DNA of 64,000 nt from Streptomyces sp. NBC_01471 (GTDB lineage Bacteria; Actinomycetota; Actinomycetes; Streptomycetales; Streptomycetaceae). Position numbers and translations under genes: made by a program. The notes beneath the pieces are model-generated. The model made no database searches, was not told the origin of the DNA, and saw only the letters and a program-made list of their open reading frames with translations. The stretch is from the NCBI RefSeq assembly GCF_041438865.1, contig NZ_CP109450.1, forward strand, positions 5,768,501-5,832,500. The letters are read 5' to 3'. Below are positions 24,336-33,132 of this stretch, piece after piece; the first letter of the stretch is position 1, and each line of letters starts with the position of its first letter.

Positions 24336-24367
24336 GTCCGGCGCCGCACCACTGTGCGGCGCCGGAC
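24336..24367 (+). terminator. Hairpin between the two terD genes
   Basis: Perfect 14-bp stem GTCCGGCGCCGCAC / GTGCGGCGCCGGAC with loop CACT. It may be a terminator or a processing/attenuation site between paralogues that otherwise look co-directional. Confidence 0.75.
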
Positions 24368-24408
24368 GTGCTAGTCAACCGTTCACACCTCGGGGAGGAT
24401 CAGCGATC

Positions 24409-24984
24409 ATGGGCGTCACGCTCGCCAAGGGAGGCAATGTCTCCCTCTCGAAGGCCGCACCCAACCTCACGCAAGTACTGGTCGGGCTCGGCTGGGATGC
24501 ACGCTCCACCACCGGAGCGGATTTCGACCTCGACGCCAGCGCGCTGCTGTGCCAGTCGGGACGGGTGCTCGGCGACGAGTACTTCATCTTCTACAACCAG
24601 CTGACCAGCCCGGACGGCTCGGTCGAGCACACCGGTGACAACCTCACCGGTGAGGGCGAGGGCGACGACGAGTCGATCATCGTCGACCTCTCCCAGGTGC
24701 CCGCCCACTGCGACAAGATCGTCTTCCCGGTCTCGATCCACGAGGCGGACAGCCGCGGCCAGACCTTCGGACAGGTCGCCAACGCCTTCATCCGCGTGGT
24801 GAACCAGGCCGACGGCCAGGAGCTGGCCCGGTACGACCTGAGCGAGGACGCCTCGACCGAGACCGCGATGATCTTCGGCGAGCTCTACCGGTACGGCGGC
24901 GAGTGGAAGTTCCGTGCCGTGGGGCAGGGGTACGCGTCGGGGCTGCGGGGCATCGCTCTAGACTTCGGGGTCAATGTTTCCTAA
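24409..24984 (+). CDS. terD: TerD family calcium-binding stress protein 2
   Basis: A 191-residue protein from ATG 24409 with GGGAGGA upstream. Both calcium sites are intact (WDARSTTGADFDLDASAL; HTGDNLTGEGEGDDE), as is the C-terminal FRAVGQGYASGLRGIALDFG. It is a tandem duplicate of the upstream gene; an identical stretch of more than 50 bases around the HTGDNLTGEGEGDDE codons suggests recent duplication or gene conversion. Confidence 0.95.
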   Translation: MGVTLAKGGNVSLSKAAPNLTQVLVGLGWDARSTTGADFDLDASALLCQSGRVLGDEYFIFYNQLTSPDGSVEHTGDNLTGEGEGDDESIIVDLSQVPAHCDKIVFPVSIHEADSRGQTFGQVANAFIRVVNQADGQELARYDLSEDASTETAMIFGELYRYGGEWKFRAVGQGYASGLRGIALDFGVNVS

Positions 24985-25009
24985 AGCATTCTTCCGGCAT
25001 GGTTCAAGT

Positions 25010-25025
25010 CCCGGAGATCTCCGGG
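25010..25025. terminator. Perfect 16-bp palindrome after terD2
   Basis: CCCGGAGATCTCCGGG is fully self-complementary and followed by GTTTCG. It could fold only as a short hairpin, or act as a protein-binding site. Confidence 0.4.
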
Positions 25026-25134
25026 GTTTCGTGTGGGGGCTCCAGGGTTCGCACTCCGGGAGAATGCAGGGCTGGGACAACACCTGGACCGCGCACGGCG
25101 CGGGGGAACCCGTACACACACGATGGGGTAGCCA

Positions 25135-26277
25135 GTGCTTCTGAAAACCTTCGGGTGGTCATTCGTGATCACCGTGGTCGGTCTTGCCGTGGCGGTGATC
25201 TACGACGGATGGACCGCCCTGGGCATTGTGGCGATCCTGGGTGTCCTGGAGATCTCGCTGTCCTTCGACAACGCCGTGATCAATGCCGGAATCCTGAAGA
25301 AGATGAGTGCCTTCTGGCAGAAGATCTTCCTCACGGTCGGTGTGCTCATCGCCGTCTTCGGTATGCGACTGGTCTTCCCCGTCGTGATCGTCGCCATCAG
25401 TGCCAAGATCAATCCGGTTGAAGCGGTGAAGCTGGCCTTCAACGAGAAGGACCACTACCAGCAGCTGGTCACCGACGCGCATCCGTCGATCGCTGCCTTC
25501 GGTGGCATGTTCCTGATGATGATCTTCCTGGACTTCATCTTCGAGGACCGCGACATCCAGTGGCTGCGCTGGATCGAACGCCCGCTGGCCAAGCTCGGCA
25601 AGGTCGACATGCTCTCGGTCTGCATCGCGCTCGCCGTGCTGCTGATCTCCTCCTTCACCTTCGCCACCCACGCCCACCAGCACGGTGGCGCGCACGCGGA
25701 CAAGGCGCAGACGGTCCTCATCTCCGGTATCGCCGGGCTCATCACCTACCTCGTGGTGGGCGGGCTCTCCGGCTTCTTCGAGAACCGGCTGGAAGAGGAC
25801 GAGGAGCGCGAGCAGGAGGCCGAGGAGGAGGCCAGGAAGACCGGCTCGAACGTGCCGGCGGTCATGATGGCCGGCAAGGCCGCGTTCTTCATGTTCCTCT
25901 ACCTGGAAGTCCTCGACGCCTCGTTCTCCTTCGACGGCGTCATCGGCGCCTTCGCCATCACCAACGACATCGTGCTGATGGCACTCGGCCTCGGTATCGG
26001 TGCCATGTACGTCAGGTCGCTCACCGTCTATCTGGTCCGCCAGGGCACCCTGGACGACTACGTCTACCTGGAGCACGGCGCGCACTACGCGATCGGCGCG
26101 CTCTCGGTGATCCTGCTCGTCACCATCCAGTACGAGATCAACGAGGTCATCACCGGCCTCGTCGGCGTCGTGCTGATCGCCTGGTCCTTCTGGTCGTCGG
26201 TCCGCAGGAACAAGCGGATCGAGGCGGAGGGCGGGGACAGCTCCGGCGATCGGACGGAAGTCCCGTCCGGGGTGTGA
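25135..26277 (+). CDS. TerC-like integral membrane protein (DUF475)
   Basis: A 380-residue polytopic protein from GTG 25135. It has eight or nine hydrophobic helices and the two TerC-superfamily acidic motifs LEISLSFDNAVINAG and LEVLDASFSFDGVIGAF, which probably bind metal within the membrane. A charged loop (EEDEEREQEAEEEARKTG) divides the halves. DUF475 proteins pair with TerD proteins in actinobacterial Ter modules and are proposed metal or calcium exporters/sensors. It is encoded just downstream of two terD genes and followed by a strong terminator. Confidence 0.92.
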   Translation: MLLKTFGWSFVITVVGLAVAVIYDGWTALGIVAILGVLEISLSFDNAVINAGILKKMSAFWQKIFLTVGVLIAVFGMRLVFPVVIVAISAKINPVEAVKLAFNEKDHYQQLVTDAHPSIAAFGGMFLMMIFLDFIFEDRDIQWLRWIERPLAKLGKVDMLSVCIALAVLLISSFTFATHAHQHGGAHADKAQTVLISGIAGLITYLVVGGLSGFFENRLEEDEEREQEAEEEARKTGSNVPAVMMAGKAAFFMFLYLEVLDASFSFDGVIGAFAITNDIVLMALGLGIGAMYVRSLTVYLVRQGTLDDYVYLEHGAHYAIGALSVILLVTIQYEINEVITGLVGVVLIAWSFWSSVRRNKRIEAEGGDSSGDRTEVPSGV

Positions 26278-26304
26278 CCCGTACCGGATTGCGGAACGCT
26301 CTGA

Positions 26305-26344
26305 ACGGGGCGGTCAGGACGCGGAAGCCTCCTGACCGCCCCGT
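26305..26344 (+). terminator. Terminator after the DUF475 gene
   Basis: Perfect 15-bp stem ACGGGGCGGTCAGGA / TCCTGACCGCCCCGT with a 10-nt loop. Confidence 0.85.
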
Positions 26345-26421
26345 GCGCGTAGGTCTGCGCGCGGGGGAAGAAGTCCGGGGAAGAACCGGGGAAGATTCAC
26401 CGAGCAAGCTGGGGGTGGGAC

Positions 26422-27159
26422 ATGGCCTTCTGGGACAGTCTCCGACGGGACAAGTCGCCGCACTTCGATTCGGGGAGCTCGGCGTCCAACTCGATCGAGC
26501 TGACCAAACGGCACCCGGTGGTCTCACTGACCAAACAGGGTGCGACCACCGGAAACCTGCGGGTGAACCTGTCCTGGCGGATGCGGTCGTCGGACTTCGG
26601 CGGCAGCTCGCGGCAGCGCGGAAGTCTGCTGCGTCATCCGTCCAGGATGTTCCAGCCGGACGTCGTCCAGGCGCACACCCAGGGCGTCGTCAACGTCGAC
26701 CTCGACCTGGGCTGCCTCTATGAGCTGGAGGACGGCACCAAGGGCGTCGTGCAGCCGCTGGGGAACTTTCTCGGCGAGCTCAACGAAGCGCCGTATGTAC
26801 AGCTCAGCGGAGACGACCGGTTCGGCTCGCCGTCCGGTGAGACGCTCTACGTCAATCTCGACCACCGCGACGAGATCAAGCGGCTGCTGGTCTTCGTCTA
26901 CATCTACGACCAGACGCCCGCCTTCGACCGTACGCACGCCGTGGTGACGCTCTACCCCAGCAACGGCCCGCGCATCGAGATCCAGCTGGACGAACGCCAT
27001 CCGCAGGCGCGCTCGTGCGCGGTCTTCGCCGTCGAGAAGGTCAAGGGCGACATGGTGGTGCGCCGTGAGGTGAAGTTCGTGTACGGATTCCAGGCCGAGC
27101 TGGACCGGCTGTACGGCTGGGGGCTCCAGTGGGGCCGGGGCTACAAGACCAAGATCTGA
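26422..27159 (+). CDS. TerA-like tellurium resistance protein
   Basis: A 245-residue protein with the beta-sandwich Ter fold but distinct from TerD. It opens with SIELTKRHPVVSLTKQG and carries DLDLGCLYELEDGTKGVVQP and a C-terminal YGFQAELDRLYGWGLQWGRG. This matches actinobacterial TerA-type/TerD-related proteins that accompany TerD. The calcium-site acidic pattern is only partly kept. ATG 26422 follows GGGGGTGGG. Confidence 0.85.
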   Translation: MAFWDSLRRDKSPHFDSGSSASNSIELTKRHPVVSLTKQGATTGNLRVNLSWRMRSSDFGGSSRQRGSLLRHPSRMFQPDVVQAHTQGVVNVDLDLGCLYELEDGTKGVVQPLGNFLGELNEAPYVQLSGDDRFGSPSGETLYVNLDHRDEIKRLLVFVYIYDQTPAFDRTHAVVTLYPSNGPRIEIQLDERHPQARSCAVFAVEKVKGDMVVRREVKFVYGFQAELDRLYGWGLQWGRGYKTKI

Positions 27160-27238
27160 GCCCGGCAGGCCGGACAGCCCGCCCGGTCCACCTGTTCCGG
27201 TCCGCTCAGCCGGTCACCACCGGGTGACCACCCGGTCG

Positions 27239-28087
27239 TCACCTGGGCAGGAACTGCGGTCCCATCGGCGGCAGCCGGAAGTACGGATCGGGAGCGGGCG
27301 CCGCCGCCGCGGCCGGCTGCGGATAGCCGTAGGCGGGCTGGGCCACGGGCCGGGCCGGGACGGCCTGCGGGTAGCCGTAACCGGGCGGCGGCGACTGCGG
27401 GGGTGGCGGGAAGCCGGCGGGCGCCGGGACCGTGGGGCCCGTCGCCCCGGCAGGGCCGGGCCGCGCGGGCGCCCCGGGCTCTGCCGCCTCGGCTGCCGAG
27501 GCATCCGCCGCTCCGCCCGTTTCGGCGGTCTCGTCCACCGAGATGCCGTAAGCCGTGGCCAGCCCCACCAGCCCGGTCGGGTAGCCCTGCCCCACCGCCC
27601 GGAACTTCCAGCGGTCCCCGCGGCGGTACAGCTCGCCGCAGATCATCGCCGTCTCCTCGCCGGTCTCCGGCTGCACGTCGAAGACGGCCAGGGCAGCCGT
27701 GCCGTCCCCCGCCGGTGCCGCCGCGTCGTACAGGAGGATCCGCAGGTCCCGTACGGCGCGGAACGGTGCACCGTCGGACGAGGCGGCCAGCACCACCTGG
27801 TCCACCGAGGGGTCCAGGGCGGCCAGATCCGCCTCGACCGTGTCGGTGAGCCCCCCGGCGTCACGTTTCTTCGGCAGCCGCCGCACCAGGCCCGACGGAT
27901 GGCGCGGCTGGTTGTAGAAGACGAAGTCCTCGTCGGAGCGCACACGCCCGCCGGAACCCAGCAGCAGGGCCGAGGCGTCGATGTCGGGGACGTCCGGGCC
28001 CGGGGTCCAGCGCAGGACGGCCCGTACCGCCAGGGCGTCCAGCGGGACGTTCGAACCCTTCATCATCGCGTGCGTCATGCCGGTCAT
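27239..28087 (-). CDS. terD: TerD-domain protein with proline-rich C-terminal tail
   Basis: About 282 residues from ATG 28087 (GGAAGG 4 nt upstream); ATG 28078 is an alternative, and the longer in-frame opening to 28243 is unlikely. The TerD domain (about residues 10-185) keeps the DIDASALLL site, but the second HTGDNLTG-type site is replaced by FYNQPRHPSGLVRRLPKKRD, so one calcium site is degenerate. After residue about 200 the chain is Ala/Pro/Gly/Tyr-rich (PPGYGYPQAVPARP), a disordered tail seen in some streptomycete TerD proteins. It is divergent from the lyase operon. Confidence 0.88.
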   Translation of the reverse strand: MTGMTHAMMKGSNVPLDALAVRAVLRWTPGPDVPDIDASALLLGSGGRVRSDEDFVFYNQPRHPSGLVRRLPKKRDAGGLTDTVEADLAALDPSVDQVVLAASSDGAPFRAVRDLRILLYDAAAPAGDGTAALAVFDVQPETGEETAMICGELYRRGDRWKFRAVGQGYPTGLVGLATAYGISVDETAETGGAADASAAEAAEPGAPARPGPAGATGPTVPAPAGFPPPPQSPPPGYGYPQAVPARPVAQPAYGYPQPAAAAAPAPDPYFRLPPMGPQFLPR

Positions 28088-28280
28088 CCTGCCTTCCCCG
28101 CGGAGCCGCGGACAACGTGGGGGCGCTTTGCGGCGAGTCCGGTACATCCCAGCGAAACGGGCGGGGCGACTGTGGCAGGTCGGTCCGAATTCCCGCCCCG
28201 TTGGAACTAGTGACATGCGTCCATACGTACTATTACCGGCCACGCGTCATCGGGACGGCATGGCACTACAAGGGGAGCTT

Positions 28281-29483
28281 ATGCATCATTTCAGGCATAT
28301 CTCGCCCCTGGTCCGGGCGGAACTCTTCCATCAGCAGCCGGCCGACTTCACCTCCGGGTCTCCGGCACCCGTCCTCGCCGCTGCTCTCGGCGCCACGCTC
28401 TACAGCCCGGCCACCCGGCCGCACCTCGCCGACGACGTGCTGAAACAGGCCGCGCGCGGGGTGGTCTCCATGGTGCTGTGCCTGGAGGACTCGATCGACG
28501 ACGCCGATGTCGCCGAGGGCGAGGCCAATCTGGTCCGCCAGTTCGCCGAGCTGGACGCCAGGTGTGCCGGGTCCGCCGGGTCCGCCGGGTCCGCCGGGGA
28601 CACGGAGGACGTGCCGCTGCTCTTCGTCCGGGTCCGCGAGCCCGAGCAGATACCGGATCTGGTCCGCAGGCTGGGCCCCTCGGCACGGCTGCTGTCCGGA
28701 TTCGTACTGCCCAAGTTCACCGAGGAGCGCGGTACGGCCTTCCTGGAGGCGCTCACCCGGGCGGAGGCCGCGGGCGGTCGGCGGCTTTTCGCCATGCCGG
28801 TCCTCGAATCGCCCGAGCTGCTGCATCTGGAGAGCCGCGCGGACACCCTCGCCGGGATAGCCCGCACGGTCGACAAGTACCGCGAGCGGGTCCTCGCGCT
28901 CCGGCTCGGTGTCACCGACTTCTGCTCGGCGTACGGGCTGCGCAGGACGCCCGACATGACCGCGTACGACGTCCAGATCGTCGCCGCCGTCATCGCCGAC
29001 GTGGTGAACGTCCTGGGCCGCTCGGACGGTACGGGCTTCACGATCACCGGCCCGGTCTGGGAGTACTTCCGCGTCCAGGAGCGGATGTTCAAGCCGCAGC
29101 TGCGCCGCAGCCCCTTCATGGAGGGACGCGCCGACCAGCTCCGCACCACTCTGATCGAGCACGACCTGGACGGACTGCTGCGCGAGATAGGGCTCGACCG
29201 CGCCAACGGACTGCTCGGGAAGACCTGTATCCACCCCTCGCACGTGATGCCGGTGCACGCCCTCTCGGTCGTCAGCCACGAGGAGTTCAGCGATGCCCGG
29301 GACATCGTCCGGCCCGACCGGGACGGCGGCGGGGTGCTGCGCTCCGCGTACACGAACAAGATGAACGAGGTGAAGCCGCACCGGGCCTGGGCCGAGCGGA
29401 CCCTCCTGCGGGCCGAGGTCTTCGGGGTGGCCAGGGAAGACATCGGCTTTGTCGAACTGCTCACGGCCGGGCTCTCCGGCTGA
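28281..29483 (+). CDS. HpcH/HpaI-CitE-like lyase of the Ter biosynthetic operon
   Basis: A 400-residue TIM-barrel C-C lyase/aldolase from ATG 28281 with AGGGGAG upstream. Visible family features are VVSMVLCLEDSIDDADV (metal/CoA-binding acidic cluster), FVLPKF, MPVLESPELL and LRLGVTDFCSAYGLRR. It also contains a short GSAGSAGSAG slippage repeat (about 28568-28600). The stop overlaps the next start (TGATG). In Ter-linked operons such CitE-like enzymes are proposed to help make a nucleoside-like metabolite together with phosphoribosyltransferases and HAD enzymes, exactly the neighbours here. The product is unknown. Confidence 0.88.
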   Translation: MHHFRHISPLVRAELFHQQPADFTSGSPAPVLAAALGATLYSPATRPHLADDVLKQAARGVVSMVLCLEDSIDDADVAEGEANLVRQFAELDARCAGSAGSAGSAGDTEDVPLLFVRVREPEQIPDLVRRLGPSARLLSGFVLPKFTEERGTAFLEALTRAEAAGGRRLFAMPVLESPELLHLESRADTLAGIARTVDKYRERVLALRLGVTDFCSAYGLRRTPDMTAYDVQIVAAVIADVVNVLGRSDGTGFTITGPVWEYFRVQERMFKPQLRRSPFMEGRADQLRTTLIEHDLDGLLREIGLDRANGLLGKTCIHPSHVMPVHALSVVSHEEFSDARDIVRPDRDGGGVLRSAYTNKMNEVKPHRAWAERTLLRAEVFGVAREDIGFVELLTAGLSG

Positions 29484-32029
29484 TGCGAACCGGAAGAGAG
29501 ACGGGCGAAGTGGTCTGGTCGGGAACATGGGTCGCGGACCGGCTCGGTGTGCGGCTCGCGGGGGACGACGGTCTCCAGGAGCTGCTGGGCCTCGCACTGC
29601 GGCGCAATCCGAAACGTGCCCATCTGCTGGTGTCGAACGTGCTGGGCAAGCATGTGCCGCAGCGCCCCTCGACGGTGTACGGCCACGGCCACCGGCTCGG
29701 GCGCGCCGTACGGCGGCTGCTCGGCGACGAGGCCGCGGCCCGGGCGGTCGTCCTGGGCTACGCCGAGACCGCGACCGGTCTGGGGCACTCGGTCGCGGAC
29801 GGGCTGGTGCTCGCGCCGTATCTGCACTCCACCCGGCGCGAGGTCACCGGGGTGACGCGGGCGGGCGGCTTCGAGGAGTCGCACTCGCACGCCACCTCGC
29901 ATCTGCTGCTGCCCGAGGACCCGGAGCTGCTGGCGGGCGACGGCCCGCTCGTCCTCGTCGACGACGAGTTCTCCACCGGCAACACGGTGCTCAACACCAT
30001 CCGCGACCTGCACGCACGCCATCCGCGCCAGTGGTACGTGGTCGTCGCGCTGGTCGACATGCGCTCGGCCGCCGACCGGGAGCGGCTGACGGACTTCGCC
30101 CGGGAGATCGGCGCCCGGGTCGATCTGCTGACGTCGGTGAGCGGTGAGGTGGAGCTGCCCGACGGCGTACTGGAGAAGGGGCGCCGCCTGGTCGAGGAGC
30201 AGGAGGCGCGACAGTGCCACCCGCCCGCGGCCGGTGCCACTGCCGCTGCCTCCGGCCCTGCTCATGGTGCCGGTGCCGGTCCGGTTGTCCGGGTGGACCT
30301 CGGCTGGCCGGCCGGTCTGCCGGACGGCGGCCGGCACGGCTTCACCCCCGGCCACCGCACCGCCCTGGAAGCCGCGCTGCCGGGGATGGCGGCGCGGCTC
30401 GCGGAGGCGCTGGCGCGGGATGCGGAGGTGGTGCCCGGCACCCGAGCACCCGGCCCGGCCCCGCGCACCCCGCGTGTCCTCGTGCTCGGCTTCGAGGAGC
30501 TGATGTACACCCCGCTCCGTCTCGGCCTCGCGCTGGAGCAGGCCGGACACGACGTACGCTCCTCGACCACCACCCGCTCGCCCGTACTCGCGCTGGACGA
30601 TCCCGGCTACGCGATACGGACCGGACTGGTCTTCCCCGCGCACGACAGCCCCGGCGACGGGCCGGGCGACCGCTACGCGTACAACGTGGCGGGCGGCGGT
30701 TTCGACGCGGTGGTCCTCGTCGTCGACTCGGCCGCCGACACCCCCGAACTGCACGCCCCCGACGGCCTGTTGGCGCAACTCGCCGCACACGTCCCGCAGG
30801 TGCTGCTGGCGGTCGTCCCGTCGTACGTTCCCCCGCGGCCGAACGTCCCTCCACAGCCCCGCGTTCCCGAACAGCAGGAAGCAGCCCCCATGCCCGAGCC
30901 GCTGCGCGGCCCCGCCTTCTCCTCCTACGCCGCCGAGGACGTCGGCTGGCTGCTCCAGGACTTCTCCGACGTGGAGCTGGAGGCTCCCACCGAGGAGCGC
31001 GAGGAGGCGATACAGACGGGCGGTGCCCACTACGCCGAGTCGCTGCCCGTCGAGTACCAGCCGAGCGAGCAGTACCAGGAGCTGTTCAGGGCGGCGCTGA
31101 AGACGTCGGCGCCACGGATCGCGCAGGCCGTCGGCACGGTCACCGAGACCGTGCTCGCCGAGCGGTCGGCGCGGCCGGTCCTGGTCTCCCTCGCGCGCGC
31201 CGGTACGCCCGTCGGTGTGCTGATGCGCCGCTGGGCCCAGTACCGCCACGGCCTGGACCTGCCGCACTACGCGGTCTCCATCGTGCGTGGCCGGGGCATC
31301 GACGCGACCGCGCTGCGCTGGCTGGCCGCGCACCACGACCCGGCCGATGTCGTCTTCGTCGACGGCTGGACGGGCAAGGGTGCCATCACCCGCGAACTCG
31401 CCGACGCGCTCGTGGAGTTCCCCGGCTTCGACCCGGAGATCGCGGTCCTCGCCGACCCCGGCGGCTGCGTCCGCACCCATGGCACCCGGGAGGACTTCCT
31501 CATCCCGTCCGCCTGCCTCAACTCCACCGTGTCCGGGCTGATTTCACGTACGGTCCTCCGTGCCGACCTGGTCGGGCCCGGGGACTTCCACGGCGGGAAG
31601 TTCTACCGCGAACTGGCGGACTCCGACGTCTCGGCCGACTTCGTCGACGCCGTCGCCGCCTGCTTCGACGCGGTGTCGGGCGCGGTGGACACGGCGGTGA
31701 AGGAGCAGCTGGCGGCGGACCGTTCGCCGACCTGGGAGGGGTGGGCGGCCGTCGAGCGCATCAGCGAGGAGTACGGCATCCACGACGTCAACCTCGTCAA
31801 GCCGGGGGTCGGTGAGACCACCCGCGTCCTGCTACGCCGCGTCCCCTGGAAGATCCTCGCCCGGAGCGGTGCGGGCGCCGATCTCGACCACGTACGGCTC
31901 CTCGCGGAGCAGCGCGGCGTCCCGGTCGAGGAGGTCGACGGCCTGCCGTACACCTGCGTCGGTCTGATCCATCCGCGCTTCACCCGCGGCGCGACCGGCG
32001 CCGACGGCACCGCGGCGGTGACCGGGTGA
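29483..32029 (+). CDS. Fusion: phosphoribosyltransferase-TRSP + StiP/PRTase_1-PELOTA
   Basis: An unbroken 848-residue frame joining proteins I would expect as two genes. N-terminal half: PRTase with the PRPP loop LVLVDDEFSTGNTVLN (about residues 155-170), then a TRSP domain (about 275-440). A Pro-rich linker (VPPRPNVPPQPRVPEQQ) leads to the second half: a StiP/PRTase_1 domain with VFVDGWTGKGAITREL, and a terminal PELOTA-like RNA-binding region (WKILARSGAGADLDHVRLLA). An internal ATG (30890, residue 470) is preceded by AGGAAG, so a separate StiP product may also be made. It overlaps both neighbours (TGATG, GTGA), so the operon is tightly coupled. Confidence 0.85.
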   Translation: MRTGRETGEVVWSGTWVADRLGVRLAGDDGLQELLGLALRRNPKRAHLLVSNVLGKHVPQRPSTVYGHGHRLGRAVRRLLGDEAAARAVVLGYAETATGLGHSVADGLVLAPYLHSTRREVTGVTRAGGFEESHSHATSHLLLPEDPELLAGDGPLVLVDDEFSTGNTVLNTIRDLHARHPRQWYVVVALVDMRSAADRERLTDFAREIGARVDLLTSVSGEVELPDGVLEKGRRLVEEQEARQCHPPAAGATAAASGPAHGAGAGPVVRVDLGWPAGLPDGGRHGFTPGHRTALEAALPGMAARLAEALARDAEVVPGTRAPGPAPRTPRVLVLGFEELMYTPLRLGLALEQAGHDVRSSTTTRSPVLALDDPGYAIRTGLVFPAHDSPGDGPGDRYAYNVAGGGFDAVVLVVDSAADTPELHAPDGLLAQLAAHVPQVLLAVVPSYVPPRPNVPPQPRVPEQQEAAPMPEPLRGPAFSSYAAEDVGWLLQDFSDVELEAPTEEREEAIQTGGAHYAESLPVEYQPSEQYQELFRAALKTSAPRIAQAVGTVTETVLAERSARPVLVSLARAGTPVGVLMRRWAQYRHGLDLPHYAVSIVRGRGIDATALRWLAAHHDPADVVFVDGWTGKGAITRELADALVEFPGFDPEIAVLADPGGCVRTHGTREDFLIPSACLNSTVSGLISRTVLRADLVGPGDFHGGKFYRELADSDVSADFVDAVAACFDAVSGAVDTAVKEQLAADRSPTWEGWAAVERISEEYGIHDVNLVKPGVGETTRVLLRRVPWKILARSGAGADLDHVRLLAEQRGVPVEEVDGLPYTCVGLIHPRFTRGATGADGTAAVTG

Positions 32030-32859
32030 GCCCGGCAGCGCCCGTACTCGTCGCCAGCGACCTCGACCGCACCCTCATCTACTCGGCGCCCGCGCTCGAC
32101 CTGAGCATGCCGGACGCCGAAGCGCCGAGGCTGCTGTGCGTCGAGGTGTACGAGAGCAGACCGCTCTCGTACGTCACCGAGACCGCCGCCGGGCTGCTCG
32201 GCGCGCTCGCGGGGGAGACCCTTTTCGTACCGACGACCACCAGGACGAGGGAGCAGTACCACCGGATCCGGCTGCCCTGTCCGCCGCCGAGGTTCGCGAT
32301 CTGCGCCAACGGCGGTCACCTGCTGGTCGACGGGGTGTCCGACCCGGGCTGGCAGTCCGATGTGGCCCGGCGGCTGGCCGCCGAGTGCGCCCCGCTGGCC
32401 GAGGTGCGCGCCCATCTGGTGGCTGCCGCCGACCCGGCCTGGCTGCTCAAGGAGCGGGTGGCCGAGGACCTCTTCGCCTATCTGGTCGTCGAACGGGCCC
32501 TGCTGCCCGACGGCTGGGTGCAGGAGCTGTCCGCCTGGGCCGGAGCGCGCGGCTGGACGGTCTCGCTCCAGGGCCGCAAGCTCTACGCGGTGCCCGAGCC
32601 GCTCACCAAGAGCGCGGCGGTGCGTGAGGTGGCGCGCCGCACCGGCGCCGAACTCACCCTGGCCGCAGGCGATTCCCTGCTGGACGCGGACCTGCTGCTG
32701 GCCGCCGACCGGGGCTGGCGCCCCGCGCACGGCGAACTGGCGGAAGCGGGCTGGAGCGCGCCGCATGTCGCGGTGACGGCGGGACGCGGGGTCGCGGCGG
32801 GCGAGGAGATCCTGCGGGAGTTCACCCGCGCCGCACGGGGCCGGCCGCAGGGGCGCTGA
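32026..32859 (+). CDS. HAD-family phosphatase of the Ter biosynthetic operon
   Basis: A 277-residue haloacid dehalogenase-type hydrolase. The nucleophile motif is ASDLDRTLIYS near the N-terminus, and motif III/IV is KLYAVPEPLTKSAAV with GDSLLDADLLLAADRGW. The large cap between them suggests a Cof/sugar-phosphate-like subclass. GTG 32026 overlaps the upstream stop (GTGA). In this context it should dephosphorylate a phosphoribosylated intermediate made by the upstream enzymes; that is inference from gene order. Confidence 0.88.
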   Translation: MSPAAPVLVASDLDRTLIYSAPALDLSMPDAEAPRLLCVEVYESRPLSYVTETAAGLLGALAGETLFVPTTTRTREQYHRIRLPCPPPRFAICANGGHLLVDGVSDPGWQSDVARRLAAECAPLAEVRAHLVAAADPAWLLKERVAEDLFAYLVVERALLPDGWVQELSAWAGARGWTVSLQGRKLYAVPEPLTKSAAVREVARRTGAELTLAAGDSLLDADLLLAADRGWRPAHGELAEAGWSAPHVAVTAGRGVAAGEEILREFTRAARGRPQGR

Positions 32860-32878
32860 GCGCCGGGGGCAGCGGGGC

Positions 32879-33091
32879 CTAGCCGCAGCAGCCTCCGCCG
32901 CAGCACCCGCCCCCGCCGCCCCCGCCGGACGGAGCCCCGGCAGCGGACCCCCCGACGGCAACCGCGGACAGCAGTTTGACCGTGTCCTCATGGCCCTCGG
33001 GGCAGGTGGCGGGCGCCGAGGACTCGGCCATCGGACGGCTGATCTCGAATGTGTCGCCGCAGGAGCGGCAGCGGTACTCGTAACGGGGCAT
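32879..33091 (-). CDS. FmdB-type zinc ribbon protein
   Basis: A 70-residue protein beginning MPRYEYRCRSCGDTFE, the FmdB/CxxC zinc ribbon with CRSC and a second partial pair at TCPEG. The C-terminal tail is glycine- and cysteine-rich (SGGGGGGGCCGGGCCG), which adds an extra possible metal-binding cluster. It probably regulates or is a small metalloprotein; no role is assigned. Confidence 0.85.
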   Translation of the reverse strand: MPRYEYRCRSCGDTFEISRPMAESSAPATCPEGHEDTVKLLSAVAVGGSAAGAPSGGGGGGGCCGGGCCG

Positions 33092-33132
33092 GGGGCCAAG
33101 ATTAGAGGTGCGGGGCCCCGCTGCACACCACT

